Assembly (NCBI GenBank): GCA_028278325.1 | Contig: JANQEO010000151.1 | Span: forward strand, 1 to 64,000 | Source: Candidatus Binatia bacterium | GTDB lineage: Bacteria > Desulfobacterota > Binatia > UBA1149 > JAJCZL01 | DNA length: 64,000 bases | Direction of reading: 5' to 3' | In this document: positions 26,820-35,009 of the stretch, in pieces | Position numbering within the stretch: the first letter of the stretch is position 1 | How the letters are laid out: each line of letters begins with the position of its first letter | Program-made: the position numbers and the translations under genes | The notes under the pieces: model-generated | Database searches by the model: none | Told to the model about the DNA's origin: nothing | Seen by the model: the letters and a program-made list of their open reading frames with translations, nothing else

Positions 26820-27485
26820 TCAGGCCTTGAGCCTGAGTGGATCATACCGGCCCGATTCCACCCATTCCCTCCAAGGCTTCGGCGCCTCGGCTTCATCGCC
26901 GGCTCCCCTGACAAGCGCATCGACCCAAGTTCGTGAGATCGTGATGATGCCGAGAATCGTGAAGATCGCTCGGTAGTTTTGGAAGCGTTCCCGGCCGCGA
27001 GTGCTCCAAGCCGCTACGAGGTCATCGGCCTCGGTTACATTCGGTGCTCCGGGTGCGGCAAGGCCGTGGAACATCACATCCCGGCCGGTGCCGGTCTTCG
27101 AGAAGACGAAGAACGGCGGAACAAGACCACGCTGTGGCGGGTCCACGTGAATCTTCTCGTACGCGTAACGAAGCAGTCTGTTACCGCCCTTGGTGGTGTC
27201 ATGAAGTTCACACCCGGGGGTTTTGTTGTCCCCGTAATACAAGAAACGCCCGGTGGAGGGCTCGAGCTCATCCGGCCAGTCAGGATCCGCAAACGTCGTA
27301 TAGAGAACAGCCAATTCGTAGCGACCCTTGGTTTCACCGCCGCGGATACGAAAGCCACCCATGTTGCCGCAGTGTAGCAGCTTGTCGAGAGGGTCATCGG
27401 CAGACGAACCTGCGGAGCCTCCTCGATAGGTCGTAGCCACAACAAGGTCGGCAGTAGACAGTGAACCGAAAGGAACCGCTTCCAC
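26820..27485 (-). CDS. AspBHI N-terminal-type (SRA-like) modified-base reader lacking a nuclease domain
   Basis: A 221-aa protein matching the N-terminal, modified-cytosine-recognition half of AspBHI-family type IV restriction enzymes: STADLVVATTYRGGSAGSSADDPLDKLL, YELAVLYTTFADPDWPDEL, GRFLYYGDNKTPGCELH, GGNRLL, PPFFVFSKTGTGRDVMFHGLA and ERFQNYRAIFTIL. In AspBHI this half is followed by an Mrr-like PD-(D/E)XK cleavage domain. Here translation stops right after the linker (WREWVESGRYDPL), so no catalytic domain is present. I chose the GTG at 27485, which lies 14 nt after the stop of the NERD-helicase gene and begins with the family's EAVPFGSL start. It is either a truncated remnant or a stand-alone reader working with the nuclease-helicase encoded just upstream. 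Confidence 0.78.
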   Translation of the reverse strand: MEAVPFGSLSTADLVVATTYRGGSAGSSADDPLDKLLHCGNMGGFRIRGGETKGRYELAVLYTTFADPDWPDELEPSTGRFLYYGDNKTPGCELHDTTKGGNRLLRYAYEKIHVDPPQRGLVPPFFVFSKTGTGRDVMFHGLAAPGAPNVTEADDLVAAWSTRGRERFQNYRAIFTILGIITISRTWVDALVRGAGDEAEAPKPWREWVESGRYDPLRLKA

Positions 27486-27499
27486 CCGTCTACGGCGCC

Positions 27500-29134
27500 T
27501 CAGTCCGCATGCCGTATCACCACGAGTATGTGCCGTGCCCGTGAGGTCGCTACGTACAGATCGCTCGGCTTGCAACTCGAGGATCCTTCTTTGATGTCGC
27601 ACAAGACAACGGCGTCCGCTTCCAGTCCCTTGAAGGCACGCAGCGACACAAAGCGCACCTCGCTTGGCCCCGGCACCTTGTCACGCGCTACCAACGTAAA
27701 GTTGCCCAGTTTCTTGGCCCGCCACACGGGACTCGTGTTGGTGCGGGGAGACATCACGACCAGTCGGTCGGTCGCGATCTGGTGCTCGACCAGGAGACGG
27801 TGAAGCTGTTTGCGGACCGCATCCACCATCGCTTGGTCGTTGGCAACAGTGATCTCATCGACAGCCGCCCCCTCTGGTGCTCCCAATTTTACGCGCGCCT
27901 CGGTGTCAATGATGGATGCGCTGAACTGGGCAATGCTCGTCGTGTTGCGACAGTTGTAAATCAGGGGAGCCGTCCCGAGGAGGCCGAGCTCTTTTATTGG
28001 TACTCCATGAAAGATGTTCTGGTTTGGGTCGTAAAAGACATAGAGGGTTCCTTCATTCGGGTCTCGTAGAAGCGCATGGACAGCAGTCCACCAGTACTCC
28101 TGGAAGTCTTGGCCTTCATCGACGATGACTGCGTCGAATCTCTCATCGGGATAAATGTCCAAGGCCTTCATGAGGATCTCGGCAGCCTCTTCATCCCAGA
28201 ACGCCTCGGTTTTGGCAGGGTCCTCGGGAACATTGAATGGTAAGCCGGCCGAGCCCGCCCACTCCTTTGCAAACGCATGAAAGCTCGAGACCGTGAAGCC
28301 TTCAGCTTGGGTCGCAAGGTAGTCGGCAAGCTGACGATTGAAGCACAGCAACAAGACTCGCTGGCCAGCCTCAGCCAAGCGGCGGGCTTTTTCCATCGCC
28401 AGCATGGTTTTGCCGGTCCCGGCTGATCCGCTGATGGCCACACGATTGTTGTGCTCGAGCATTTCCAAGCTCGCCATCTGCTCCTCGGTAAGCCGCACCA
28501 GTGCCTGTTGTTGCTTATCGAGCTGGCTGCTCATTGCCGGCACGAGTTGGAAACTCGAACACAGCGCACGCACGAACGCGTTTTGCGCCTCCTGCCCCAG
28601 TGGTGGCCCGTTGAGGTTGTAGAACGTGAAGGCACGCTCGACGCAGCTCGCGATGTCAGCGAGTCCATCGTGATCGATCATCAACTCACGAGGTAGGTCG
28701 AGTGAGGATCGTCCATCGATGTGGACATCAGGAAACACGACGGCCCAACCGAACGTCGGGCTGACCTTGTGCTTACGAAACCAGGGCAGCCCTTTGATGT
28801 ATCCACCCACGTGGTGAACGGCACTCGTTGCCTGCTTGGCGGGGTCCTTGATCGGGTTGGCAACGCCGTGGCGATTTATCGAGATCCATTTCTCGTCTTT
28901 TCGCTCGATGCGCCCACCCTTCACCTCAAGGCCTAGCCAACCCCGTGCAGGATCCAAGACGACGAAATCGATCTCCCCTTCCTTGGAAAGGTCCGAGCCT
29001 TTGCCTGGTAGGTTGAAACGTCGCCCATGAAGGACGATCCAATCGGCAGGGAGCTGACGCTCGAGCGCCTGGTGAACCCGCTTTTCCGAGTTCGGCGCAT
29101 CCTCGTCGGGTGTTCGGGGATAAATCCTTGCCAC
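27500..29134 (-). CDS. NERD-nuclease / UvrD-like superfamily 1 helicase
   Basis: A 544-aa fusion. Residues about 15-130 form a NERD nuclease-related domain with a complete PD-(D/E)XK signature (GEIDFVVLDPARGWLGLEVKGG: Asp, then E-x-K). Residues about 215-540 are a UvrD/Rep-type helicase with Walker A ISGSAGTGKTMLAMEKARRL, Walker B FDAVIVDEGQDFQ, and C-terminal FKGLEADAVVLCD and LYVATSRARHILVV motifs. Such proteins process DNA ends or degrade foreign DNA. It is the first gene of a two-gene operon with the AspBHI-type reader and is divergent from vsr. The proximity suggests that the reader marks the DNA and this protein cuts and unwinds it. Confidence 0.88.
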   Translation of the reverse strand: MARIYPRTPDEDAPNSEKRVHQALERQLPADWIVLHGRRFNLPGKGSDLSKEGEIDFVVLDPARGWLGLEVKGGRIERKDEKWISINRHGVANPIKDPAKQATSAVHHVGGYIKGLPWFRKHKVSPTFGWAVVFPDVHIDGRSSLDLPRELMIDHDGLADIASCVERAFTFYNLNGPPLGQEAQNAFVRALCSSFQLVPAMSSQLDKQQQALVRLTEEQMASLEMLEHNNRVAISGSAGTGKTMLAMEKARRLAEAGQRVLLLCFNRQLADYLATQAEGFTVSSFHAFAKEWAGSAGLPFNVPEDPAKTEAFWDEEAAEILMKALDIYPDERFDAVIVDEGQDFQEYWWTAVHALLRDPNEGTLYVFYDPNQNIFHGVPIKELGLLGTAPLIYNCRNTTSIAQFSASIIDTEARVKLGAPEGAAVDEITVANDQAMVDAVRKQLHRLLVEHQIATDRLVVMSPRTNTSPVWRAKKLGNFTLVARDKVPGPSEVRFVSLRAFKGLEADAVVLCDIKEGSSSCKPSDLYVATSRARHILVVIRHAD

Positions 29135-29300
29135 GTTGCCCCCTATCGAGCCATGGTCTTAACCACGACTCAGCAGCCAAAGTGCCCCGAAGTTCGGGCT
29201 ACCACAAGAAAGCCGGCAACATGCACTTCATGCGTTGACTTCACCCCGTGAACCGCCAACGGTAACGGCGCCTGCAATGAGTAGCGCTCAGGCCCGATCG

Positions 29301-29756
29301 ATGTCGAACGACATCGTCTCACCACAGACCCGCTCGCGGATGATGCGTGCAGTCGGCCAGCGCGGGACCCGCGCGGAACTGGCCGTGCGAGATCTGTTGC
29401 GTTCGATCGGAGTGTCACACTACCGACTCAACAACAAATCCTTGGCCGGATCTCCCGACATATCGAACCGCAGACAGGGCTGGGCTATCTTTGTAAACGG
29501 TTGTTTTTGGCATGGTCACCGAAACTGCCCCAAGACCAAAGGGGGCAAGTACGGTCGCATTCCGGTAACGCGCCAAGACTTTTGGTCGGCCAAGATCGAC
29601 GCCAACCGAAAGCGTGACGCACGCAAACGCCGGGAGCTGATCAAACAAGGGCTGCGAGTCTTGACCGTGTGGGAGTGCCAGCTTCGTCATCCCGACCGGT
29701 TGAGTAAGAAAATGGTGAGATTCTTCGGTGGTGCGGCGGAAAGACCCGGTGCCTGA
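29301..29756 (+). CDS. vsr: Very-short-patch mismatch endonuclease Vsr
   Basis: A 151-aa Vsr-family endonuclease that nicks T:G mismatches arising from deamination of 5-methylcytosine made by a C5 methyltransferase. Recognisable elements are TRSRMMRAVGQRGTRAELAV (N-terminal), GSPDISNRRQGWAIFVNGCFWHGH with the zinc/catalytic cluster and Asp, CPKTKGGKYGRIPVTRQDFW, and LRVLTVWECQLRH. The ATG at 29301 is preferred because homologues start just before the 'R..NM' helix; upstream in-frame starts at 29235 and 29277 are possible. It overlaps the start of the cytosine methyltransferase by 29 nt, the common vsr-dcm pairing. Confidence 0.92.
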   Translation: MSNDIVSPQTRSRMMRAVGQRGTRAELAVRDLLRSIGVSHYRLNNKSLAGSPDISNRRQGWAIFVNGCFWHGHRNCPKTKGGKYGRIPVTRQDFWSAKIDANRKRDARKRRELIKQGLRVLTVWECQLRHPDRLSKKMVRFFGGAAERPGA

Positions 29757-30963
29757 TTCTTCGAAACACAGGAAAACCAAGGCTCGCCGACCGCTGACCG
29801 TTGCCGGACTCTTCGCCGGCATCGGGGGGATAGAGCAAGGTCTACACAAGGCCGGCCACAAGACACGGCTGATGTGCGAGATCGACCCCGCGGCGGTCGC
29901 GGTACTCAGAGCCCGATTCAACGACGTCGATATCGTCGAAGACGTTCGTGAGCTCGACCGACTACCACGCGGTATCGGCCTGTTGGCCGCCGGCTTCCCT
30001 TGCCAGGATCTGTCTCCGGTCGGTACCACCAAGGGAATCAAGGGCCGGCGCTCTGGCCTGGTAGGTCACGTCTTTCGGCTTCTCGACCAGAGGCCGGTTC
30101 CGTGGGTGCTGATCGAAAACGTCCCGTTCATGTTGCAGCTCGGGGGCGGCGCGGCCATGCGCTACATCACCCAGAATCTCGAGCAACGCGGCTATCGATG
30201 GGCCTACCGCGTGGTCGACACTAGAGCCTTCGGTCTGCCACAACGTCGAGAACGCGTGTTTATGTTGGCTTCCTTGAAAGAGGATCCGGGCGAGCAGCTG
30301 TTCGCCGAGGAGGTCAGCCCACGTATCAGCGAGAACCACGCGGGCAAGGCCTGCGGCTTTTATTGGACTGAAGGCACTCGCGGGCTGGGTTGGGCAGTGG
30401 ATTCCGTTCCGACGCTCAAAGGCGGCTCCGGTGTAGGGATCCCGTCGCCTCCGGCCATATGGATGCGGGACGGGAGCATCGTGACCCCGAGCATACGTGA
30501 TGCCGAACGGCTCCAGGGTTTCCCCCAGGATTGGACCGAACCGGCCGAGCAAGTTCGAAGAAGCGGCTATCGATGGACGCTCGTCGGTAACGCGGTAACC
30601 GTCGATGTCGCCAGATGGATCGGTGACTTGCTGCGCAAACCACCGGCCGCGGTCAAGCGCATTCCGCTGCCGCTGAGTGATTCACGCCGCTGGCCAAAGG
30701 CCGCCTTCGGCTCTTCCGAGGGGCGCTTCGAGGTCAAGGTCGGATCATGGCCAGTCTGCACACCTGCCGAATCCATCGAAAAGTTCCTTCGCCACGAACC
30801 CAAAGCGCTTTCGCATAAGGCAGCCTCTGGCTTCCTGAGCCGCATGGTCGCCGGTCCACTTCGCTATCCCGCCGAGTTCAGGAAAGCCTTGGAAAAGCAT
30901 GTCCGAGCCGTTGCCGCGCCAGACGAGCACGGTGCCGGCTTCGTCAGTAGACGGAGACAGTAG
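29728..30963 (+). CDS. C5-cytosine DNA methyltransferase (Dcm-type)
   Basis: A 411-aa SAM-dependent methylase forming 5-methylcytosine. Motif I is TVAGLFAGIGGIEQGL, motif IV AAGFPCQDLSPVG (catalytic Cys in PCQ), motif VI LIENVPF, motif VIII GLPQRRERVFML, and motifs IX/X RLQGFPQDW and RWTLVGNAVTVDVARWIG. A C-terminal extension of about 110 aa with no recognised domain follows motif X. The start (GTG at 29728) lies inside vsr. No adjacent gene is an obvious cognate type II endonuclease, though the PD-(D/E)XK gene convergent at 30991-31944 is a candidate. The target sequence cannot be read from the protein. Confidence 0.93.
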   Translation: MVRRKDPVPDSSKHRKTKARRPLTVAGLFAGIGGIEQGLHKAGHKTRLMCEIDPAAVAVLRARFNDVDIVEDVRELDRLPRGIGLLAAGFPCQDLSPVGTTKGIKGRRSGLVGHVFRLLDQRPVPWVLIENVPFMLQLGGGAAMRYITQNLEQRGYRWAYRVVDTRAFGLPQRRERVFMLASLKEDPGEQLFAEEVSPRISENHAGKACGFYWTEGTRGLGWAVDSVPTLKGGSGVGIPSPPAIWMRDGSIVTPSIRDAERLQGFPQDWTEPAEQVRRSGYRWTLVGNAVTVDVARWIGDLLRKPPAAVKRIPLPLSDSRRWPKAAFGSSEGRFEVKVGSWPVCTPAESIEKFLRHEPKALSHKAASGFLSRMVAGPLRYPAEFRKALEKHVRAVAAPDEHGAGFVSRRRQ

Positions 30964-30990
30964 AGATCTTCTACGTGATCAAGTTGGTGC

Positions 30991-31944
30991 TCATTCCTTG
31001 TCGAAAACGGCGAGTTTGGCCTCGCCTTTCGCTCGCCACCAGGCCAAGAGTTCGGAAGCCGCTCGCAACGCTTCTCGTGTAGCTTCCTCATCAAAATCCA
31101 CGGGCGAGTTGCGTGGTACGCGCTGACGAAACGATACTGACTTCGTGGTCTTCACCAGGTCAAAACCATGCCTGGCGAGATCCTCGGCGTAAGCGTCGCG
31201 CAGCGCGCCGAGCTCGTTGGCCCGACCGGCGAGCTCCAGGTCTACTACGCAGTCTCCGTATTTGAACGCCTTGCGATACATTTTGTAGATCATCTGAAAG
31301 CCGGCGTATCTCATGTAAACCCAGTACTCCTCACTGCTCACGCCTGTGGGTCTTAGTACCGTTAGCTCGGGAAATTCTGCGTCTGCGATCTTCCAGATTC
31401 GTCTCCTGAACTCCGTAATCAGCGGATCAGGTGGAGCTTTTTCTCCCAACTTCTTGACGCCGCGCTCCATCAACGACGCGAGATAGGTCGCCCGTTCACC
31501 CGACCGGCTCAAGAACCACTCCTGAATCTCCTCGTAGGCGATTCGCACGGCGTATTCCTCCGAGTCTGCAGAAACATACTTGGCGGGTGCACACAGCGTC
31601 GCAATATAAGAATCACAGGTATCGTCGTTGGCATAACCCTCCCCGCGAGTGATGTACCGTTCATACTGGTCGGGCTGCGCTGCGGCTTTGATTTTGTTTT
31701 CGATCATGACCATGCAGCGATGGGCGTTACCGATACCGACAAGCCAAAGCAGGTCGGATTCTCCGTATGCATCAGCGACTGAGCGCCAGGCCCCAAGCGA
31801 TGTAAATGGGATGTTTAGCCCGAAGACCTTGCCGAACAGCCACTGCCGGAACTCCGGCGAGGAGTTGAGTTCAATGCAGATGATCCAGTCGACATCGGCT
31901 TCGGAGACCGTCTGCCCGAACACGCTCTTGTTGCTCTTGTCCAT
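30991..31944 (-). CDS. PD-(D/E)XK nuclease superfamily protein (PDDEXK_4-like)
   Basis: A 317-aa protein. The segment YGESDLLWLVGIGNAHRCMVMIENKIKA has the Glu-Ser-Asp...Glu-Asn-Lys arrangement (E/D ... E-x-K) typical of PDDEXK_4 nuclease-like proteins, and TLCAPAKYVSAD follows, as in that family. A long C-terminal helical/strand region (SSEEYWVYMRYAGFQMIYKMYRKAF) reads like the family's sensor part. Members occur widely in defence islands and mobile regions, and most are uncharacterised. The ATG at 31944 (DKSNKSVFG) is used; an upstream start at 31968 is possible. It is convergent with the cytosine methyltransferase, 27 nt apart. Confidence 0.75.
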   Translation of the reverse strand: MDKSNKSVFGQTVSEADVDWIICIELNSSPEFRQWLFGKVFGLNIPFTSLGAWRSVADAYGESDLLWLVGIGNAHRCMVMIENKIKAAAQPDQYERYITRGEGYANDDTCDSYIATLCAPAKYVSADSEEYAVRIAYEEIQEWFLSRSGERATYLASLMERGVKKLGEKAPPDPLITEFRRRIWKIADAEFPELTVLRPTGVSSEEYWVYMRYAGFQMIYKMYRKAFKYGDCVVDLELAGRANELGALRDAYAEDLARHGFDLVKTTKSVSFRQRVPRNSPVDFDEEATREALRAASELLAWWRAKGEAKLAVFDKE

Positions 31945-32079
31945 GCCGGCACTAATAGCTGTCCGCAAAGGCCGAATAAACGACCAGCTTTCTCCTCGGT
32001 TTGTGCGTCGCTGCCCGTGCTTTGCCGCAGCTAGTGAGCTGCTCTATCGTTTGCCGGGCTTTCTTGATGGAGCACGCAG

Positions 32080-32949
32080 ATGCCCGAACTGACATACATT
32101 CAGCCTGTACGACTATCCTTGAAGGATCACCCTCAGTTAGACGAAAGATGGCTTCAAGACAGAATCGCGGAAGATCCGAGTATCCTAGGGCTAGGAGACG
32201 TTGTCCTGCGTGATCGTGAGCGCCAGCAGCCCCGGGCCGGCCGGCTGGATCTGTTGCTGCAAAACGGCGACAGCAACGAGCGCTACGAGGTTGAGGTGCA
32301 ACTTGGCAAGACGGACGAGTCGCACATCATTCGAACCATCGAATACTGGGACGTCGAGCGAAAGAGATATCCCCAGTATGACCATGTCGCGGTCATCGTT
32401 GCCGAGGACATAACTAGCCGGTTCCTCAACGTTGTATCGTTGTTTAATGGCTTCATCCCGTTAGTGGCGATCCAGTTGGCCGCTTTCGAATGGGAGAATA
32501 CGGTGTCGTTGGCGTTCACGACCGTGCTGGATCAAACACGGCTGGGTCTCGTCGATGAAGATGAAGGAACTACGGAAGTTACCGACCGCCAATACTGGGA
32601 GAGTCGTGGCACGCCTGCGACCGTTGCGATGGTCGATACATGCTTGCACCTGATGCGTGAGATCGACCCGGACATAGACCTGAATTATACGAAGTTTTAC
32701 ATTGGCCCGGCCAGGGCCGGTCGTGCAATCAACTTTGCCTTGTTCAGGCCCCAGAAAAAGAAGTTGGTCTTCGAGCTCAGGCTGGAGCGAAGCGAGGATG
32801 CGGAGGCCGAGCTAATGGGTGCCGGTCTTGACGTGGATTATGACGGGCGCCGCGGCAGGTACCGGATTGGGCTAACTGAGTCCGACTTGGATCAACACGG
32901 CGAGTTACTCAAGGGCTATCTAGAGATGGCGTACAAAGAGCGCGTCTAG
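32080..32949 (+). CDS. Nuclease-fold protein of unknown function (NucS/DUF91-like core)
   Basis: A 289-aa protein with an N-terminal domain resembling the restriction-endonuclease-like fold: helix HPQLDERWLQDRIAEDPSILGLG, then RAGRLDLLLQNGDSNERYEVEVQLGKTDESH, in which Asp (RLDLLL) and Glu-x-Glu (YEVEVQ) sit at the PD-(D/E)XK positions. The next block, IIRTIEYWDVERKRYPQYDHVAVIVAEDITSRFLNVV, is strongly patterned and I recognise it as a conserved but uncharacterised family. The C-terminal half (VFELRLERSEDAEAELM...) looks like a separate alpha/beta domain. It is alone on the plus strand, divergent from the PDDEXK_4 gene. Function unknown; a nucleic-acid role is likely. Confidence 0.65.
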   Translation: MPELTYIQPVRLSLKDHPQLDERWLQDRIAEDPSILGLGDVVLRDRERQQPRAGRLDLLLQNGDSNERYEVEVQLGKTDESHIIRTIEYWDVERKRYPQYDHVAVIVAEDITSRFLNVVSLFNGFIPLVAIQLAAFEWENTVSLAFTTVLDQTRLGLVDEDEGTTEVTDRQYWESRGTPATVAMVDTCLHLMREIDPDIDLNYTKFYIGPARAGRAINFALFRPQKKKLVFELRLERSEDAEAELMGAGLDVDYDGRRGRYRIGLTESDLDQHGELLKGYLEMAYKERV

Positions 32950-32989
32950 CGCGTTCGAGTATTCTCCAAGATGAGGAGGACAAGCGTAG

Positions 32990-33163
32990 ATGGTTGATCT
33001 TTACACCAAGTCGGTTCTAACGCTCATCGCGGTGCTACTTGGCGTGCTGGCCGTGCAGAACACATCATATGTACATGCTGATGCGGCTCAGGATGTCAGG
33101 ATCGTGGATGTGGGATACGGTGTTAACCCGCCGCTCCCGGTCACGGTCGTCAAGTCCAACTAG
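32990..33163 (+). CDS. Small single-pass membrane protein (57 aa)
   Basis: Found by reading the sequence directly. ATG at 32990 has GAGGAGGA 9 nt upstream; stop TAG at 33161-33163. The protein begins MVDLYTKSVLTLIAVLLGVLAVQN, a single transmembrane or signal-anchor helix, followed by a short polar tail with VRIVDVGYGVNPPLPVTVV. The 'DLYTK.VLT.IA..L..IA.QN' start is a pattern I have seen in other short bacterial proteins of unknown role. It lies 40 nt after the nuclease-fold gene on the same strand. Confidence 0.6.
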   Translation: MVDLYTKSVLTLIAVLLGVLAVQNTSYVHADAAQDVRIVDVGYGVNPPLPVTVVKSN

Positions 33164-33196
33164 TCGGGTATACTCGGTACTGGCCGCTCGTTTTCT

Positions 33197-33511
33197 TTGA
33201 AGACAGTGCCACCAGAGACGCTGCTGAGGATCCAGGAGCACTTTCATAAGGTGATCCGAGGCCGCGTCGGCGACCTCGTCGACAAACACGCCTTGTCTCT
33301 GCCCGATTTGGAGCCTCTTTTAACCTCTTCAGAGGGCGAGGAATGGTTTCCCGTACCTGGGATGGCAGGTGGTTTCGCATACCGACTTGAGGGCGAAGGG
33401 TCGAGCGCCAAACTCATCGTCTCGAGTTGGAGCCGGGTCGTGGAGGGCTCTGGAGCGCGACACGAGATATCCGCCGAGGGGAGTCGGCTGGTTGAGACGG
33501 GGTTCGTCTAG
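33197..33511 (+). CDS. Conserved small hypothetical protein
   Basis: A 104-aa protein with no recognised catalytic motif. The C-terminal half has a strongly patterned core: FPVPGMAGGFAYRLEGEGSSAKLIVSSWSRVVEGSGARHEISAEGSRLVETGFV. This alternation of aromatic and Gly residues suggests a small beta-rich domain. Start is TTG at 33197 (GTG at 33206 possible); no good ribosome-binding site is visible. It follows the 57-aa membrane protein by 33 nt. I recognise the C-terminal pattern from accessory-region hypothetical proteins but cannot assign a function. Confidence 0.5.
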   Translation: MKTVPPETLLRIQEHFHKVIRGRVGDLVDKHALSLPDLEPLLTSSEGEEWFPVPGMAGGFAYRLEGEGSSAKLIVSSWSRVVEGSGARHEISAEGSRLVETGFV

Positions 33512-33583
33512 GTAAGTGGCTCCCGTGTACAGCCGGATAGGGGACTTGGTGCGCTGGCATTTCAGTAGGTCTGGACAGGGAGC

Positions 33584-33931
33584 GTGACCCTGGGCAGTCT
33601 TCCTCTGAACTCGGTGGAAATACTAGATCTCAAGCACGAGCGCCCCGTAGAGATTCACCGCCAGACTCCGACCTGGTGTTGCAAGGTCGAGCCCCTATTG
33701 GTCCGTGTTATGGATGGTGGTTTCGTGAAGTGGCGGTGCCCCGGCTGCGGCGACACGGCACAGGTCTCGCGGGAGCAGTTTCTTGAGCTTGATTGCGGGC
33801 AGCGGTGTCCTAGGTGTAACGGGCAAATGACCGCCACAGATCTCCCGTATGGCAACTATGGGTACCACTGCGACGGCTGCGATGTCGGTGTGCGCATCGG
33901 CGACAGAGTTCCCAGCGTCGATACTTTCTAG
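33584..33931 (+). CDS. Zinc-ribbon protein, function unknown
   Basis: A 115-aa protein with three Cys pairs that fit two zinc ribbons: KWRCPGCGDTAQ, RCPRCNGQM and HCDGCDVGVRIGD, plus an isolated WCCKVEPL near residue 33. The N-terminus is short and unremarkable. Start GTG at 33584 with GGGAG just upstream. It is the last gene of the accessory island. Zinc-ribbon stand-alone proteins are usually nucleic-acid or protein-binding adaptors, but nothing here allows a specific role. Confidence 0.55.
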   Translation: MTLGSLPLNSVEILDLKHERPVEIHRQTPTWCCKVEPLLVRVMDGGFVKWRCPGCGDTAQVSREQFLELDCGQRCPRCNGQMTATDLPYGNYGYHCDGCDVGVRIGDRVPSVDTF

Positions 33932-34140
33932 GGCTACACTGTACCTTCCGCCCCGCACCAGTCGCCTGCCTGGTCCGTCGATGTTCCCTATGACTTTATT
34001 CCGCGGGAACCGCCACCAGCGCACCGATGGCCTGAATGTCGTACAAGTGTCGTGTGGAGTCTGCGCGTAACGGGACTGGTCTGCGTGGCTAGTGGATCGC
34101 GCCACTTCAGTCGCCTCCGGCCCTCTGCAATAACCCGCCC

Positions 34141-34887
34141 ATGACCCAGGCCACTACGACAACCACACCGCCCTCGCTCACGCTGGTCACTCTCGGCGAC
34201 GCATTCGGCCTGCGAAACGTCAGTCCCTTCTGCCTCAAGATCGAGATGCTGCTGACGTCGCTCGGTCTGCCCTTTGAGTCCGATGTACAGAGAGATCCGC
34301 GCAAGGCACCCAAGGGAAAGCTTCCTTATATGATCGCCGACGGTCGAACGATCGCCGACTCGGAGCTCATCACCGAATACCTGGACGAGATCACCGGCGG
34401 GCGGGTCTATGCTGGGCTGTCCGATCGCGATCGGGCACATGGCGTGGCGCTGGCGCGGCTGGTCGAAGATCACCTGTACTGGCTATACGTTGCTAGCCGC
34501 TGGCTGGACGATGACTGGTTCCCGAACATCGTCGACGGCTTCTTTCACATCGCGCCTGCGCTGATTCGACCGATCGTCGCGCGTGCGGCACGGCGCCAGG
34601 TGCGACAGACCCTTCACCTGCACGGACTCGGCCGCCACAGCCTTGCCGAGCAGGCCGGCTTCATGGAGCGCGATCTACAGGCACTGGAAGCGGCCGCGCC
34701 CGAGAGCGGCTTTCTGTTCGACGACGCCCCGGGAATCTACGATTTCACGATCGCCGGCTTCATGGCCGGCGTCTACGACAACAAGCCGCCGACCTGGGGT
34801 ACCAAGATCGCTGAGAAATATCGCGGCCTGCGCGCTTACACCGAGCGTGTGCAGGAGCATGTCGGCGTCTACGGTCGCTTTGTATAG
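34141..34887 (+). CDS. Glutathione S-transferase family protein (Fax/metaxin-like)
   Basis: A 248-aa GST-like protein. The N-terminal thioredoxin-like domain has LVTLGDAFGLRNVSPFCLKIEMLL (SPFC at the glutathione-binding position, as in failed-axon-connections/metaxin-like GSTs), KGKLPYMIADG with the cis-Pro, and IADSELITEYLDE. The C-terminal all-helical domain contains SLAEQAGFMERDLQALEAAAP and PGIYDFTIAGFMAGV. It may conjugate or bind xenobiotics or lipids. It begins about 200 nt after the zinc-ribbon gene and marks the return to core-type genes. Confidence 0.88.
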   Translation: MTQATTTTTPPSLTLVTLGDAFGLRNVSPFCLKIEMLLTSLGLPFESDVQRDPRKAPKGKLPYMIADGRTIADSELITEYLDEITGGRVYAGLSDRDRAHGVALARLVEDHLYWLYVASRWLDDDWFPNIVDGFFHIAPALIRPIVARAARRQVRQTLHLHGLGRHSLAEQAGFMERDLQALEAAAPESGFLFDDAPGIYDFTIAGFMAGVYDNKPPTWGTKIAEKYRGLRAYTERVQEHVGVYGRFV

Positions 34888-35009
34888 CGCACGTCTGATC
34901 TCGCACCCTCCAAAGCAAACGCCATACTTCTCCCCTTAACATCCCTTACTGCATTTTCTGGTAGAAACCGTCGACGGCGCCGCGATAGCCTGAAGGTGGG
35001 AGGAAGCCC

